From positions 248,001 through 312,000 of the forward strand of contig NZ_SAIQ01000002.1 in assembly GCF_004118155.1 (NCBI RefSeq): a DNA stretch of 64,000 nucleotides. The letters are read 5' to 3'. The position numbers and the translations under genes are program-made. Below, piece after piece: positions 26,089 through 33,970 of this stretch (the stretch's first letter is position 1; every line of letters begins with the position of its first letter). The notes below the pieces were generated by a model. It saw nothing but the letters and a program-made list of their open reading frames with translations, searched no databases and had not been told where the DNA came from. The DNA comes from Edaphocola flava. Lineage in GTDB: Bacteria; Bacteroidota; Bacteroidia; Chitinophagales; Chitinophagaceae.

Positions 26089-26349
26089 ATGTTTCTGATC
26101 CTTATTTTTCCTGTATTTGGTGCTTTGCTGGGTTGGCTGGCCCACAAACTATATATCAATATGCTACGTAGTCATGTGCAGAAGAAGTACAAAGATATTC
26201 CGGTAGCGGAATGGGATCGTTATGTAGCTCCGGTAGCCGGAACGCTGCTGGAGAAACTACCTTTCCTGGGCACAATCCTGGGTTTTGCACTCGGTCTGTT
26301 CTTTATCGTTGCCATTTTCCTGTACAATTATATCTTTCTGTCATCCTGA
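26089..26349 (+). CDS. Small two-helix membrane protein (86 aa)
   Basis: Starts M-F-L-I-L-I-F-P-V-F-G-A-L-L-G-W-L-A-H-K-L, a hydrophobic helix, with a second helix at L-G-T-I-L-G-F-A-L-G-L-F-F-I-V-A-I-F near the end; in between a basic loop (V-Q-K-K-Y-K-D-I). The opening recalls the N-terminus of DUF445 proteins (G-A-x-x-G-W-x-x-N-K), but the protein is far shorter, so this may be a mini-version or just a resemblance. Repeat element copy A begins 18 bases after its stop codon. Confidence 0.65.
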   Translation: MFLILIFPVFGALLGWLAHKLYINMLRSHVQKKYKDIPVAEWDRYVAPVAGTLLEKLPFLGTILGFALGLFFIVAIFLYNYIFLSS

Positions 26350-26367
26350 TAGTCCGTATATAAAACT

Positions 26368-26851
26368 ATCTTACTATCCGCATGTAGGCAACTATTTGAT
26401 TCATCCTTTTGTCCGGCAACAAAAGGACCAAAAGTGCCTTTGTTTTCATCAAGGCGATTGCAAAGCACCGCCATTTTTGTACCATTGCGTGCATTGATCG
26501 TCTGAGCTTAACGTGTGATGCGTTCGGTGCTCAACGATCGCAGCTCCACTCCAAAATGGCTATCGCTGTGATGAAAACAATAAGCGATCCGTACCGTACA
26601 GATCGCTCCAAATGGCCTTATAAATCCGGCGTTCATAAAATCATTGGCTCGGTCGATAGAGTTGCAAACCACTGTCTGAGCGCAGCGAGTCTGCGTTTGC
26701 GACCGACCGACACATTGATTTTTAGCCAGGGATTTATATAGCCTTGATTTTTTGGCGGTACCTTTTGCATCAAGGCAAAAGGTAGCAAAAGATATATAGG
26801 ATACTTAAATCATAATACTAAACTTTGTTTCCTTTAAGCGGATACTCAGTT
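26368..26851 (+). mobile_element. MITE-like structured repeat element, copy A (484 bp)
   Basis: Matches 55211-55686 over nearly the whole length, about nine bases in ten by eye. Imperfect terminal inverted repeats share TATCCGC (26375-26381) / GCGGATA (26838-26844). Internal pairings include TCCTTTTGT/ACAAAAGGA (26404-26412/26419-26427), TTGTTTTCATC/GATGAAAACAA (26440-26450/26570-26580), TATAAATCC/GGATTTATA (26619-26627/26730-26738) and TACCTTTTGC/GCAAAAGGTA (26759-26768/26775-26784). Short frames in it are not conserved as proteins. Flanking 8-mers TAAAACTA (26361) and TGATACTA (26851) agree at 6 of 8, a possible decayed target duplication. It lies between a stop codon and a terminator. Confidence 0.8.
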
Positions 26852-26857
26852 GATACT

Positions 26858-26897
26858 AACTAAAAAGCCGGAGGCCCATGCCTCCGGCTTTTTAGTT
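26858..26897. terminator. Bidirectional terminator after batC
   Basis: 18-bp stem AACTAAAAAGCCGGAGGC/GCCTCCGGCTTTTTAGTT, loop CCAT. Its right arm contains the batC stop codon. It may also have served the small membrane protein gene before element A was inserted. Confidence 0.92.
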
Positions 26898-27672
26898 ACC
26901 AGTCTTTATCCAGTTTTACAGGAGCCACACCCTGTTTATTTTTATTGGATTGTAATTTCTTCTCATTTTGCTGCAGGGCATTCAGAATAGCATCGGCCTG
27001 CTTTTGCTCCATAGGTCCCTTATCCTGTCCTCCCTGGGTTTGCTGTTCATCTTTATCTTTCTTGTCCGGGTTTTGTTGATTGGGCTTGTCTTTGTCCTGT
27101 CCATCCTTATCCTCTTTGTCTTTTTGAGGTTCTTTTTTATCCTGTTTATCCTTCTTGTCTTCCTTGTCTTTGTCCTTATCCTTATCCTTGTCTTTATTCT
27201 TATCCTTGTTTTTGTCCTTGTCCTGTTCGTCTTTCTGCATCATTTTCTGAGCATAGGCCAGATTGTAGCGGGTGTCAGCATCAGCAGGATTCTTGCGCAA
27301 GGCCGATTTGTAGGCCTCTACAGCTTCTTTCCATTTTTCTTCTTTACAATAGGTATTGCCGATGTTATGGAGTGCTTTGGCCTGCAACATTTTGTCGTTG
27401 GTACGGGCCATCATTTGCTGATAGCTGTTGCGGGCAGCCTCATATTTCTTTTGCTGCATGAGGGTATTGCCATAGTTATAATATCCTATGGGATTATTAC
27501 TGTTGACCACCAACGCTTTCTGAAATGCGTTTTCAGCGGTAGCAAACTCATTATGCTCATACAGGATATTGCCCATCCGTATAAGAGCATTGTTATTATA
27601 GTGCTTCACTTCCTGCGCATATACAGCATGGAAAGAGCAGAGGATCATAAATATAAATACCAGACGCTTCAT
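26896..27672 (-). CDS. batC: BatC-like TPR protein with Lys/Asp-rich linker
   Basis: 258 aa with a signal peptide (cleavage near A-V-Y-A-Q). Residues ~25-145 form TPR repeats (N-P-I-G-Y-Y-N-Y-G-N-T-L, A-K-A-L-H-N-I-G-N-T-Y, A-D-T-R-Y-N-L-A-Y-A). Then comes a ~75-residue stretch almost wholly of K, D, E, Q and N with K-D repeats, and a helical tail. Bat proteins of Bacteroidota are cell-envelope proteins linked to aerotolerance and stress, possibly forming a complex with MoxR and VWA partners. It follows batB with a 2-base gap. The K/D tract is low-complexity and probably length-variable. Confidence 0.88.
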   Translation of the reverse strand: MKRLVFIFMILCSFHAVYAQEVKHYNNNALIRMGNILYEHNEFATAENAFQKALVVNSNNPIGYYNYGNTLMQQKKYEAARNSYQQMMARTNDKMLQAKALHNIGNTYCKEEKWKEAVEAYKSALRKNPADADTRYNLAYAQKMMQKDEQDKDKNKDKNKDKDKDKDKDKEDKKDKQDKKEPQKDKEDKDGQDKDKPNQQNPDKKDKDEQQTQGGQDKGPMEQKQADAILNALQQNEKKLQSNKNKQGVAPVKLDKDW

Positions 27673-27674
27673 AA

Positions 27675-28709
27675 CTAGGCTTCTTTCAATGTATCTGTAG
27701 TAATCTTTTGGGTTTTAACCGATTTTCCGGCGGCAGGTATTAAGCCATCTACCAGCAGCAGCACAACTGTTATCAGCAGGAAATACTGAAAATAGCTTTT
27801 GTATTGGGCAAAAATAACCATGTCGGATTGTTTTGCCTCCATTTTGCTGATGGCTTCAAGCAGCGCATCGGCCTCACGGTTATTATTGTTCAGCAGCCGG
27901 TAAGTACCTTTTCCGGCTGAGGCTATGCTTTTCAGTTCCGTTTCATTCAGTTTGGAGATCACCTCATTTCCCTGCTGATCTATTTTATTGCGACCTGTTT
28001 CCGGATCAAAGATGGGGGCCCCTGCAACAGAGCCGATACCAATGGTATGGATAATAATTCCTCTTTTAACGGCCTCTTTAGCCATTTCTGCCGCTTTCTC
28101 ATCATGGTCTTCACCGTCTGATAGCAGTACGACCACTTTGGCACGGTTATTATCCTGGCTCAGGGCCTGGTCAGCCATTTCAATAGCATCTCCCAGCACT
28201 GTTCCCTGTGTAGGCACAACATCCGGACCGGCAGTACTCAGCATCATTTTAGTATTGTTATAATCTACAGTGAGCGGCGATTGGAGGTAAGCCCTTCCTG
28301 CAAACAGAATGAGGCCGGTACGGTCACCGTTCATTTTATCAATCATGGTCTGGATCAACAGCTTGGCGCGGGACAGCCTGTCCGGGCTAATGTCCTTTGC
28401 CAGCATACTTTTGCTGACATCCAGTGCAAACATAACGTCTACACCTTTCCTGCTGATGCGTTCGGTATCCCTACCCATCTGCAGATTGGCCAGTCCGATG
28501 ATGCTGCATGACAGAGCCGCCGCAACCAGGACCAGTTTGGTCGTGCCGCGACCGGCTACCTTACCCTTTATAAGGCCGGGAACCAACCTGGGGTTACCTA
28601 TATACTGTATACGCTGTTTGCGCCAGCGGAGAAACCGCAGGTACAGGAATATGATGACCGGGATAAGCAGTAATAACCAGAGAAATGTGCCGTGCTGGAA
28701 TGTGAACAT
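27675..28709 (-). CDS. batB: BatB-like von Willebrand A domain membrane protein
   Basis: 344 aa: N-terminal membrane helix (F-L-W-L-L-L-L-I-P-V-I-I-F-L-Y), second helix near 60-75, periplasm- or cytosol-facing VWA domain with the MIDAS motif D-V-S-K-S-M near 95 and the later T and D ligands (S-D-G-E-D-H), and a C-terminal helix (Y-F-L-L-I-T-V-V-L-L-L-V-D-G). Forms a pair with batC. The usual upstream partners (MoxR, DUF58, batA) are not in front of it: the next gene is divergent gcvT. Confidence 0.9.
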   Translation of the reverse strand: MFTFQHGTFLWLLLLIPVIIFLYLRFLRWRKQRIQYIGNPRLVPGLIKGKVAGRGTTKLVLVAAALSCSIIGLANLQMGRDTERISRKGVDVMFALDVSKSMLAKDISPDRLSRAKLLIQTMIDKMNGDRTGLILFAGRAYLQSPLTVDYNNTKMMLSTAGPDVVPTQGTVLGDAIEMADQALSQDNNRAKVVVLLSDGEDHDEKAAEMAKEAVKRGIIIHTIGIGSVAGAPIFDPETGRNKIDQQGNEVISKLNETELKSIASAGKGTYRLLNNNNREADALLEAISKMEAKQSDMVIFAQYKSYFQYFLLITVVLLLVDGLIPAAGKSVKTQKITTDTLKEA

Positions 28710-28737
28710 AATAATACTCGAGCCGAATTATGGATAG

Positions 28738-28745
28738 CAAATATA
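28738..28745 (-). promoter_or_regulatory. Promoter element (TATATTTG) for batB-batC
   Basis: Perfect TAnnTTTG on the minus strand, 28 bases from the ATG. An inverted pair TTCATTC-GTAT-GAATGAA (28750-28767) lies just upstream and could bind a regulator. Confidence 0.5.
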
Positions 28746-28868
28746 ATATTTCATTCGTATGAATGAATTTAATCGGTTTTTCAGTCTGGTAAATTTAACA
28801 AAAACCAGTCTGGATATGCAATTCAATTAAAGCTTCAATATGAATAAGGAAGGTAAACCCGAAAATAT

Positions 28869-28876
28869 TATCTTTG
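28869..28876 (+). promoter_or_regulatory. Promoter element (TATCTTTG) for gcvT
   Basis: Perfect TAnnTTTG 34 bases before the gcvT ATG. Confidence 0.5.
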
Positions 28877-28910
28877 TCGCATTAAAATTTCTATAAAAAA
28901 TCAATATAAA

Positions 28911-29999
28911 ATGAAAAACACCCCTTTTACGGCTAAACATATAGCCCTTGGTGCGAAGATGGCAGAATTTGCCGGCTACAACATGCCGATCTCTTATTCC
29001 AGTATCAATGATGAACATGCTACCGTGCGCAATGTGGCAGGTGTATTTGATGTAAGCCACATGGGGGAATTTATCATCAGTGGTCCTAACGCCCTGGATC
29101 TGATCCAGCGTATTACTACTAATGATGCTGCAAAGCTGACCGAAGGTAAGGCACAATACTCTTGTTTCCCGAACGAACAAGGTGGTATTATTGATGACCT
29201 GATCGTGTATTGCTTCGTGCCTAATGAAAAATACATGCTGGTGGTAAATGCATCCAACATTGAAAAAGACTGGAATTGGGTGGTGAAAAATAATACCAAT
29301 AATGCAACCATCGAAAATATTTCTGAGAAAACCGCTTTATTAGCCATTCAGGGACCAAAAGCTACTGAACTGATGCAGTCTCTGACTGATGTTGAGCTGG
29401 CTAACCTGAAATATTACACTTTTGCTGTTGGTACATTTGCCGGCGTTGAAAATGTAATCATCAGTGCAACAGGATATACCGGATCTGGCGGGGTAGAAAT
29501 CTACTTTGAAGATAAAGGTGATGATGCTGCTAAAATCTGGGATGCTATTATGGAAACCGGCGCTCCTAAAGGATTGAAGCCAATCGGACTGGGAGCACGT
29601 GATACCCTGCGCCTGGAAAAAGGATTCTGTCTGTACGGTAATGATATCGACGATACTACTTCTCCTATTGAAGCAGGTCTGGGCTGGATCACCAAATTCA
29701 CTAAAGATTTTACCGCTAAAGATATCATTGCGGGCGTAAAAGAAGCTGGTGCCAAAAGAAAGCTGGTAGGCTTGGAAATGGTAGATAAAGGTATTCCACG
29801 TCACGGATACGATATTAAAGATGCTGCTGGTAATGTGATCGGCGTAGTCACTTCTGGTACACAAGGCCCATCTTTGGGTAAGGCTATCGGTATTGCTTAT
29901 GTAGCAAAAGAAAATGCTGCAGAAGGTACTGAGGTTTTTGTTGCGGTAAGAGATAAAGCGCTAAAAGCTACAGTGGTAAAAATGCCCTTTTTAAACTAG
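28911..29999 (+). CDS. gcvT: Glycine cleavage system T protein (aminomethyltransferase)
   Basis: 362 aa, normal GcvT length. N-terminal M-P-I-S-Y block, V-F-D-V-S-H-M-G-E near residues 44-52, [26 protein letters not shown] near 189-199, and [20 protein letters not shown] (folate and catalytic Asp region). Transfers the methylene group from H-protein-bound intermediate to tetrahydrofolate. The other gcv genes are not adjacent, which is usual in this phylum. No clear terminator follows. Confidence 0.96.
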   Translation: MKNTPFTAKHIALGAKMAEFAGYNMPISYSSINDEHATVRNVAGVFDVSHMGEFIISGPNALDLIQRITTNDAAKLTEGKAQYSCFPNEQGGIIDDLIVYCFVPNEKYMLVVNASNIEKDWNWVVKNNTNNATIENISEKTALLAIQGPKATELMQSLTDVELANLKYYTFAVGTFAGVENVIISATGYTGSGGVEIYFEDKGDDAAKIWDAIMETGAPKGLKPIGLGARDTLRLEKGFCLYGNDIDDTTSPIEAGLGWITKFTKDFTAKDIIAGVKEAGAKRKLVGLEMVDKGIPRHGYDIKDAAGNVIGVVTSGTQGPSLGKAIGIAYVAKENAAEGTEVFVAVRDKALKATVVKMPFLN

Positions 30000-30099
30000 T
30001 ATAAAACACCCATTTTGTAATTTAATTTCGACAAATGCGTGAAATGTAATTTTTATATTATACCTTTATCATTATTAACCTCTATTAAATAGTACAAAA

Positions 30100-30306
30100 G
30101 TGGACAATCAAAAATTCCAAGGAACAATTAAGTTCTTTAACTCAGAAAAAGGCTTCGGTTTTATTAAAGCTAACAACGGTGGCGAAGATATCTTCGTTCA
30201 CGTTAGTGGATTAATTGACGAAGTTAAAGAAAACGACAGCGTTGAATACGAAATGCAACAAGGTCGTAAGGGTATGAATGCAATCAATGTAACATTAGTT
30301 CGTTAA
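30100..30306 (+). CDS. Cold-shock domain protein
   Basis: 68 aa. Both RNA-binding motifs present: K-G-F-G-F-I (RNP1) and D-I-F-V-H-V-S (RNP2). The start is GTG 30100 (D-N-Q-K-F-Q-G-T-I-K-F-F-N-S-E-K follows). TACCTTTA at 30061-30068 is a near-match promoter element, giving a leader of about 25 bases, much shorter than the cold-regulated E. coli cspA leader. Acts as an RNA chaperone. Followed by a strong terminator. Confidence 0.95.
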   Translation: MDNQKFQGTIKFFNSEKGFGFIKANNGGEDIFVHVSGLIDEVKENDSVEYEMQQGRKGMNAINVTLVR

Positions 30307-30325
30307 TTATATTATTACCAGTACC

Positions 30326-30355
30326 AAGCCGGAAGTGTTAACTTCCGGCTTTTTT
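30326..30355 (+). terminator. Terminator after the cold-shock gene
   Basis: 11-bp stem AAGCCGGAAGT/ACTTCCGGCTT, loop GTTA, T6 tail. Confidence 0.93.
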
Positions 30356-30417
30356 ATTTCATATAGCGCTTTGTCTCCACGTGAATAACTAATCGGAAGG
30401 GAAAAAAAGTGAATAAT

Positions 30418-30425
30418 TATCTTTG
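30418..30425 (+). promoter_or_regulatory. -10-like element (TATCTTTG) for pcm, possible leaderless start
   Basis: Perfect TAnnTTTG whose final G is only 7 bases before ATG 30433. It also lies inside the alternative upstream start (GTG 30409), which argues against that one. Confidence 0.5.
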
Positions 30426-30432
30426 CAGGGAT

Positions 30433-31092
30433 ATGCACCATTTACCGACAGAAGACACATATTTACACAAAGGACTACGTAAGAAACTAGTAGAAGAACT
30501 GCGCAATCTCGGCATTACAGACGAGGGTGTGCTGAGTGCAATTAATACAGTGCCCCGCCATTTTTTTCTGGATTCTGCACTGGAGCGTTATGCTTATGAA
30601 AACAGGGCTTTCCCTATAGCGGCTGGACAGACCATTTCTCATCCGTTTACGGTGGCATTACAGACCCAGGTACTGGATATAAAGCCATTTGAAAAAGTAC
30701 TGGAAGTAGGCACCGGCAGCGGTTATCAGGCGGCCGTACTGGCTATGCTTAAAGCAAAAGTATTCTCTATAGAGCGGCAACAGGAGCTGTTTAAGCAAAT
30801 GAACCGTTTTGACTACATCAAAAATCTCACCAATATTAAACGCTTCTACGGAGATGGATTTGAAGGGCTTCCTTCTTATGCCCCCTTCGATAAAGTGATT
30901 GTCACTGCGGCAGCGCCTTATGTTCCTGAAAAGCTGATACAGCAATTAAAAGTAGGGGGTATTATGGTTATACCTGTCGGTGATGAAGAGCAGCACATGA
31001 AGCGTATTGTCAAAACCGATACGGGCTATACCGAAGAAGTGATCGGGAAAGCTTATTTTGTGCCCATGCTTTCTGGTAAACAAAAGCATTAG
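30433..31092 (+). CDS. pcm: Protein-L-isoaspartate O-methyltransferase
   Basis: 219 aa. Conserved V-P-R-H-x-F, A-G-Q-T-I-S-H-P (substrate loop) near residue 62-69, SAM motif I V-L-E-V-G-T-G-S-G-Y-Q-A-A near 88-100, and V-T-A-A-A-P-x-V-P. Methylates isoaspartyl residues to start repair of aged proteins. The membrane glycosyltransferase follows after only 6 bases, so they share a transcript though the functions differ. Confidence 0.95.
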   Translation: MHHLPTEDTYLHKGLRKKLVEELRNLGITDEGVLSAINTVPRHFFLDSALERYAYENRAFPIAAGQTISHPFTVALQTQVLDIKPFEKVLEVGTGSGYQAAVLAMLKAKVFSIERQQELFKQMNRFDYIKNLTNIKRFYGDGFEGLPSYAPFDKVIVTAAAPYVPEKLIQQLKVGGIMVIPVGDEEQHMKRIVKTDTGYTEEVIGKAYFVPMLSGKQKH

Positions 31093-31098
31093 ATTTTC

Positions 31099-32217
31099 AT
31101 GAAACACCCTATAAGAACAATTATTATTGTTGCACTCCTGGTTAAATGTTTGTACCTCATTATGGGCGCTATTTTCAGTCCGGAAGGTATACACAACTGG
31201 AATGACCTTATTGCTGTTTTTAATCGCAATGATGCCGGCTGGTATGAAAATATTGCTACAAACGGATTTCCGCGTATACATCATATAGACGAGCTGGGCA
31301 AGCGATTACCGGATGGCAGCCTGATACAAAGTAGCTGGGCCTTTTTTCCGGCATATCCTATGCTCAACCGGTCCCTGATGCACTTGTTCGGCTGGTCCTT
31401 TAATGGTGCAGCATTCTTGACATCTTTGGTGCTTTCTTTAGTGCATTTCGCTTTGTTTTACTCTTTTGCCAAACATTTTCTTAAGGATGGAAATATGGCA
31501 TTAAAGGCAACGATATTGTATATCGTTTTTCCTTTCCATTACCATTTTTCCATGTATTATACAGAATCACTATTCCTTTCTGCTTTGCTTATGGCCTTTA
31601 TAGGCATACAGCAGCAGCGATTATGGTGGTCGGCAACAGCATTGATTGTACTGGTATTGACCAGGCCTAACGGGCTTATATGTCTGCTGCCCGTATGGTT
31701 GTATCAGTTGGAACAAAAAGGCGTGGCACTACGTCCGGCCAATTTTAAAGCGATGCTGAAAAATAGCTTGTTCCTTGTTCCGGCGGTGATGGTATTTGCT
31801 GCTTACCTGGTTTATCAATATGAAATGACGGGCTATTTCAATGCTTATAGTATTGCACAAAAAGGGTGGAATAAGTTTCTTACGTTCCCATTGCTGGCCT
31901 TATTCCGCGGAGGGGCCATTGAGCTTCAGTTCAACAGTGTATATGTTATTCTGGTGCTCCTGTTTGCTATTTACAGCATACGCAAATTGCCACTGAGCCT
32001 TAATGTATTTATCTGGATCAACCTGATGATGCCTTTGTGTGCAGGCAGTACAACCTCTATGAGCCGTTATATTGCTGCTCTATTCCCATTATTTTTGGTT
32101 GGGTGCATGCTGTTCTTACCCAGGATGAAGAAGACCTATATCTTGTCCTGTAGTTTATTGCTACTACAGCTGGCAGTTTTTTATTTCTGGCTGGAATGGC
32201 ATCCTTTAAGTTATTAA
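31099..32217 (+). CDS. PIG-V-like integral membrane mannosyltransferase
   Basis: 372 aa, about nine hydrophobic segments. GT-C features: D-A-G-W-Y-E-N-I-A-x-x-G-F near residue 46-58, S-S-W-A-F-F-P-A-Y-P-M-L near 76-87, the Y-Y-T-E-S-L-F near 155-161, R-P-N-G and S-M-S-R-Y-I-A-A-L-F-P-L-F near the end. This set matches PIG-V/GPI mannosyltransferase 2-related bacterial proteins, which transfer mannose from a polyprenyl-phosphate donor on the outer face of the membrane. Acceptor unknown. Convergent with scoA across a 60-bp palindrome. Confidence 0.88.
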   Translation: MKHPIRTIIIVALLVKCLYLIMGAIFSPEGIHNWNDLIAVFNRNDAGWYENIATNGFPRIHHIDELGKRLPDGSLIQSSWAFFPAYPMLNRSLMHLFGWSFNGAAFLTSLVLSLVHFALFYSFAKHFLKDGNMALKATILYIVFPFHYHFSMYYTESLFLSALLMAFIGIQQQRLWWSATALIVLVLTRPNGLICLLPVWLYQLEQKGVALRPANFKAMLKNSLFLVPAVMVFAAYLVYQYEMTGYFNAYSIAQKGWNKFLTFPLLALFRGGAIELQFNSVYVILVLLFAIYSIRKLPLSLNVFIWINLMMPLCAGSTTSMSRYIAALFPLFLVGCMLFLPRMKKTYILSCSLLLLQLAVFYFWLEWHPLSY

Positions 32218-32229
32218 ATACTACTATGT

Positions 32230-32289
32230 ATACACTATAAAAAAAGCGTGCTGCAATCATGATTGCAGCACGCTTTTTTTATAGTGTAT
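32230..32289. terminator. 60-bp perfect palindrome, bidirectional terminator
   Basis: Every base pairs from ATACACTATAAAAAAAGCGT at the left edge to its complement at the right, centre at 32259/32260. A7 and T7 runs flank the GC-rich core, so it can stop both the PIG-V-like gene and scoA. Confidence 0.95.
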
Positions 32290-32297
32290 TGTTTGTA

Positions 32298-32996
32298 TTA
32301 CTGAGATACCGTTCTTTGCTCAATACGTTTTTCGTAATCAGTACCCTGGAAAATGCGGTGTACATAAATACCCGGTACGTGAATCGCATTTGGATCCAGC
32401 TCGCCGAGCGGCACCAGCTCTTCTACTTCAACAATCGTAATCTTACCGGCTTTAGCCATTACTTCATTGAAGTTACGGGCAGTCTTGTTAAAAATAATAT
32501 TACCTGCGCTGTCACCTTTCCATGCTTTTACGATAGAAAAATCTGCTTCAAAAGCCATCTCCATCAGGTAGTCTTTACCATTGAAGTTGCGCACCTCTTT
32601 ACCCTCAGCCACTTCAGTACCTACACCTGCAGGAGTAAAGATAGCCGGCATACCATATGCAGCAGCCAGGCAACGGGTCGCTAACGTTCCCTGTGGAATC
32701 AGCTCTACTTCCAGTTCTCCGCTCAGTAATTGGCGCTCAAATTCAGCATTTTCGCCTACATAGCTAGACACCATTTTCTTTACCTGTTTGGTTTTTAGCA
32801 TCAGTCCGATACCGAAATCATCCACACCGGCATTGTTGGAAATGCAGGTCAGGTCCTTTGTGCCTTGTTTTACCAGAGCATTGATACAATTCTCCGGAAT
32901 ACCGCATAATCCGAATCCGCCCAGCATAATCACTGCGCCATCCTGGATGTCTTTTATTGCCTCTTCGGCATTTTGTACAACTTTATTAAAGCCCAT
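32298..32996 (-). CDS. scoA: 3-oxoacid CoA-transferase subunit A
   Basis: 232 aa, typical alpha-subunit length. Motif [11 protein letters not shown] near residues 26-36, S-N-N-A-G, and the A-G-V-G-T loop of the family. With subunit B it moves CoA from succinyl-CoA to acetoacetate. The catalytic glutamate is in subunit B, and no scoB gene is adjacent on either side: a terminator lies downstream. The beta subunit must be elsewhere in the genome. TATTTTTG promoter element 19 bases upstream. Confidence 0.93.
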   Translation of the reverse strand: MGFNKVVQNAEEAIKDIQDGAVIMLGGFGLCGIPENCINALVKQGTKDLTCISNNAGVDDFGIGLMLKTKQVKKMVSSYVGENAEFERQLLSGELEVELIPQGTLATRCLAAAYGMPAIFTPAGVGTEVAEGKEVRNFNGKDYLMEMAFEADFSIVKAWKGDSAGNIIFNKTARNFNEVMAKAGKITIVEVEELVPLGELDPNAIHVPGIYVHRIFQGTDYEKRIEQRTVSQ

Positions 32997-33015
32997 TGTT
33001 CAAGTTTGAAGTGCT

Positions 33016-33023
33016 CAAAAATA
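33016..33023 (-). promoter_or_regulatory. Promoter element (TATTTTTG) for scoA
   Basis: Perfect TAnnTTTG on the minus strand; scoA ATG follows 19 bases later. It separates scoA from the DUF4258 gene upstream. Confidence 0.5.
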
Positions 33024-33052
33024 ATGTTTATTTCTGTTCCTGTAAAATTAAA

Positions 33053-33466
33053 TTAGCTGCATGCACAGTCATGCTCTTCGCTCAGGTCAATGCAGGTAAT
33101 TACCTTTACAGACTGATCGCAGATACCGAATACAATGCGGAGGTCCTGGCCTTCTGCAACGCGATCTTCGATGGCGTACGTAGGGCAGGGTTTATCATTA
33201 AGATCCGATTTCTGATAATTAATATGTCCCTCTCTCAATACCTCTCTTACCTCTGCCTCACTGATGCCACGACAATCCATACGGCAACGTGCATGTTTGG
33301 TATATTGCAGCGGTGCATCGGGCGCAATTACAGTCTGGCCACTCTGTGCCGGTGTTGGTGCGGGTTGCTCTTGTTTTGTCGTTTTGCGGGTGATCAGTAT
33401 AAATACAATCGCAAATACAATAACCAGGAGTACCGAAACCATTTTTTTCGATCTTTTATTTTGCAT
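33053..33466 (-). CDS. DUF4258 domain protein with N-terminal membrane anchor
   Basis: 137 aa. A membrane helix (V-S-V-L-L-V-I-V-F-A-I-V-F-I-L-I) is followed by a Pro/Thr/Gln-rich linker and the DUF4258 core: Y-T-K-H-A-R-C-R-M-D-C-R-G-I-S, V-R-E-V-L-R-E-G, and L-R-I-V-F-G-I-C near the end. DUF4258 is a RelE/barstar-like small fold found in Bacteroidota and some toxin-like proteins; here the extra cysteines (six or so) and the anchor suggest an envelope protein. 12 bases after the DUF4359-like gene, same transcript. Confidence 0.8.
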   Translation of the reverse strand: MQNKRSKKMVSVLLVIVFAIVFILITRKTTKQEQPAPTPAQSGQTVIAPDAPLQYTKHARCRMDCRGISEAEVREVLREGHINYQKSDLNDKPCPTYAIEDRVAEGQDLRIVFGICDQSVKVITCIDLSEEHDCACS

Positions 33467-33478
33467 ATCAGGAGCAGC

Positions 33479-33859
33479 TTATTTAAGGTATTGTTGAATG
33501 TTGTCTTTAATCGTTGTTTTCAGCTGTGGGGCAATAAATACTTTGCCGAACAGGCCAATGCCTACACGATGGTCTTCAGCACCGAGTTTCAGCCGGGTAA
33601 GTGAGTAGACTACATAATCTTCCCGGGTCACCGATTGGTTTACCAGCGGGCTGATCATCATGTCCAGCATATCCTCGTTCAGTTCCTTCAGCATTGGCGG
33701 AAGACTACCTGCTTCTGTAAGCCTTACTTTCTCTTCAGAAAGGGCTTCTGTTATGGCTTTAGCCACGGCTTTCTCATGCTTGTCCTGACCAGGATTGGTC
33801 AGCCACATGGTGAAACCGGTAAGGATAAAGATGATTAAAAAAGCAAACCACTTTTTCAT
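33479..33859 (-). CDS. DUF4359-like membrane-anchored protein
   Basis: 126 aa from ATG 33859. One N-terminal helix (W-F-A-F-L-I-I-F-I-L-T-G-F-T-M-W-L) then T-N-P, a helical middle and D-Y-V-V-Y-S-L-T-R-L...V-G-I-G-L-F-G-K-V-F near the end. The T-N-P after the helix, the Y-x-x-x-S and the G-I-G-L-F-G-K block fit DUF4359, a family of unknown function; assignment is by eye. First gene of a pair with the DUF4258 protein. Confidence 0.65.
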   Translation of the reverse strand: MKKWFAFLIIFILTGFTMWLTNPGQDKHEKAVAKAITEALSEEKVRLTEAGSLPPMLKELNEDMLDMMISPLVNQSVTREDYVVYSLTRLKLGAEDHRVGIGLFGKVFIAPQLKTTIKDNIQQYLK

Positions 33860-33877
33860 GATTAAAAACTTGAGGCA

Positions 33878-33885
33878 CAAAAATA
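33878..33885 (-). promoter_or_regulatory. Promoter element (TATTTTTG) for the DUF4359/DUF4258 pair
   Basis: Perfect TAnnTTTG on the minus strand, 18 bases before the ATG at 33859. Confidence 0.5.
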
Positions 33886-33915
33886 CGGTTTATTACATAG
33901 GGATGAAACTGAATA

Positions 33916-33945
33916 TTGGTTAACATTGAATATTGATTAAATTTG
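33916..33945 (+). promoter_or_regulatory. Promoter (TTG-N19-TAAATTTG)
   Basis: TTG at 33916-33918, 19-base spacer, perfect TAAATTTG at 33938-33945; ATG 25 bases further on. Strong match. Confidence 0.7.
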
Positions 33946-33970
33946 TATTTGATAACTGGCTGGTAATAAT

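Noticed and set aside
26409-26741. Open frame of 110 aa inside repeat element A (and its counterpart at 55056-55520)
   Set aside because: The frames lie in the conserved repeat, share only short patches, have no signal, RBS or domain, and end at different places; copy B's frame runs in from the PAP2 gene. The conservation is of DNA structure, not protein.
27120-27240. Possible CRISPR-like array (regular short repeats)
   Set aside because: The repeats are tandem Lys-Asp codons within batC, without unique spacers.
26968-27678. 236-aa plus-strand frame rich in Leu/Val/Phe
   Set aside because: It is the antisense shadow of batC; the Lys/Asp repeat codons read backwards give hydrophobic repeats.
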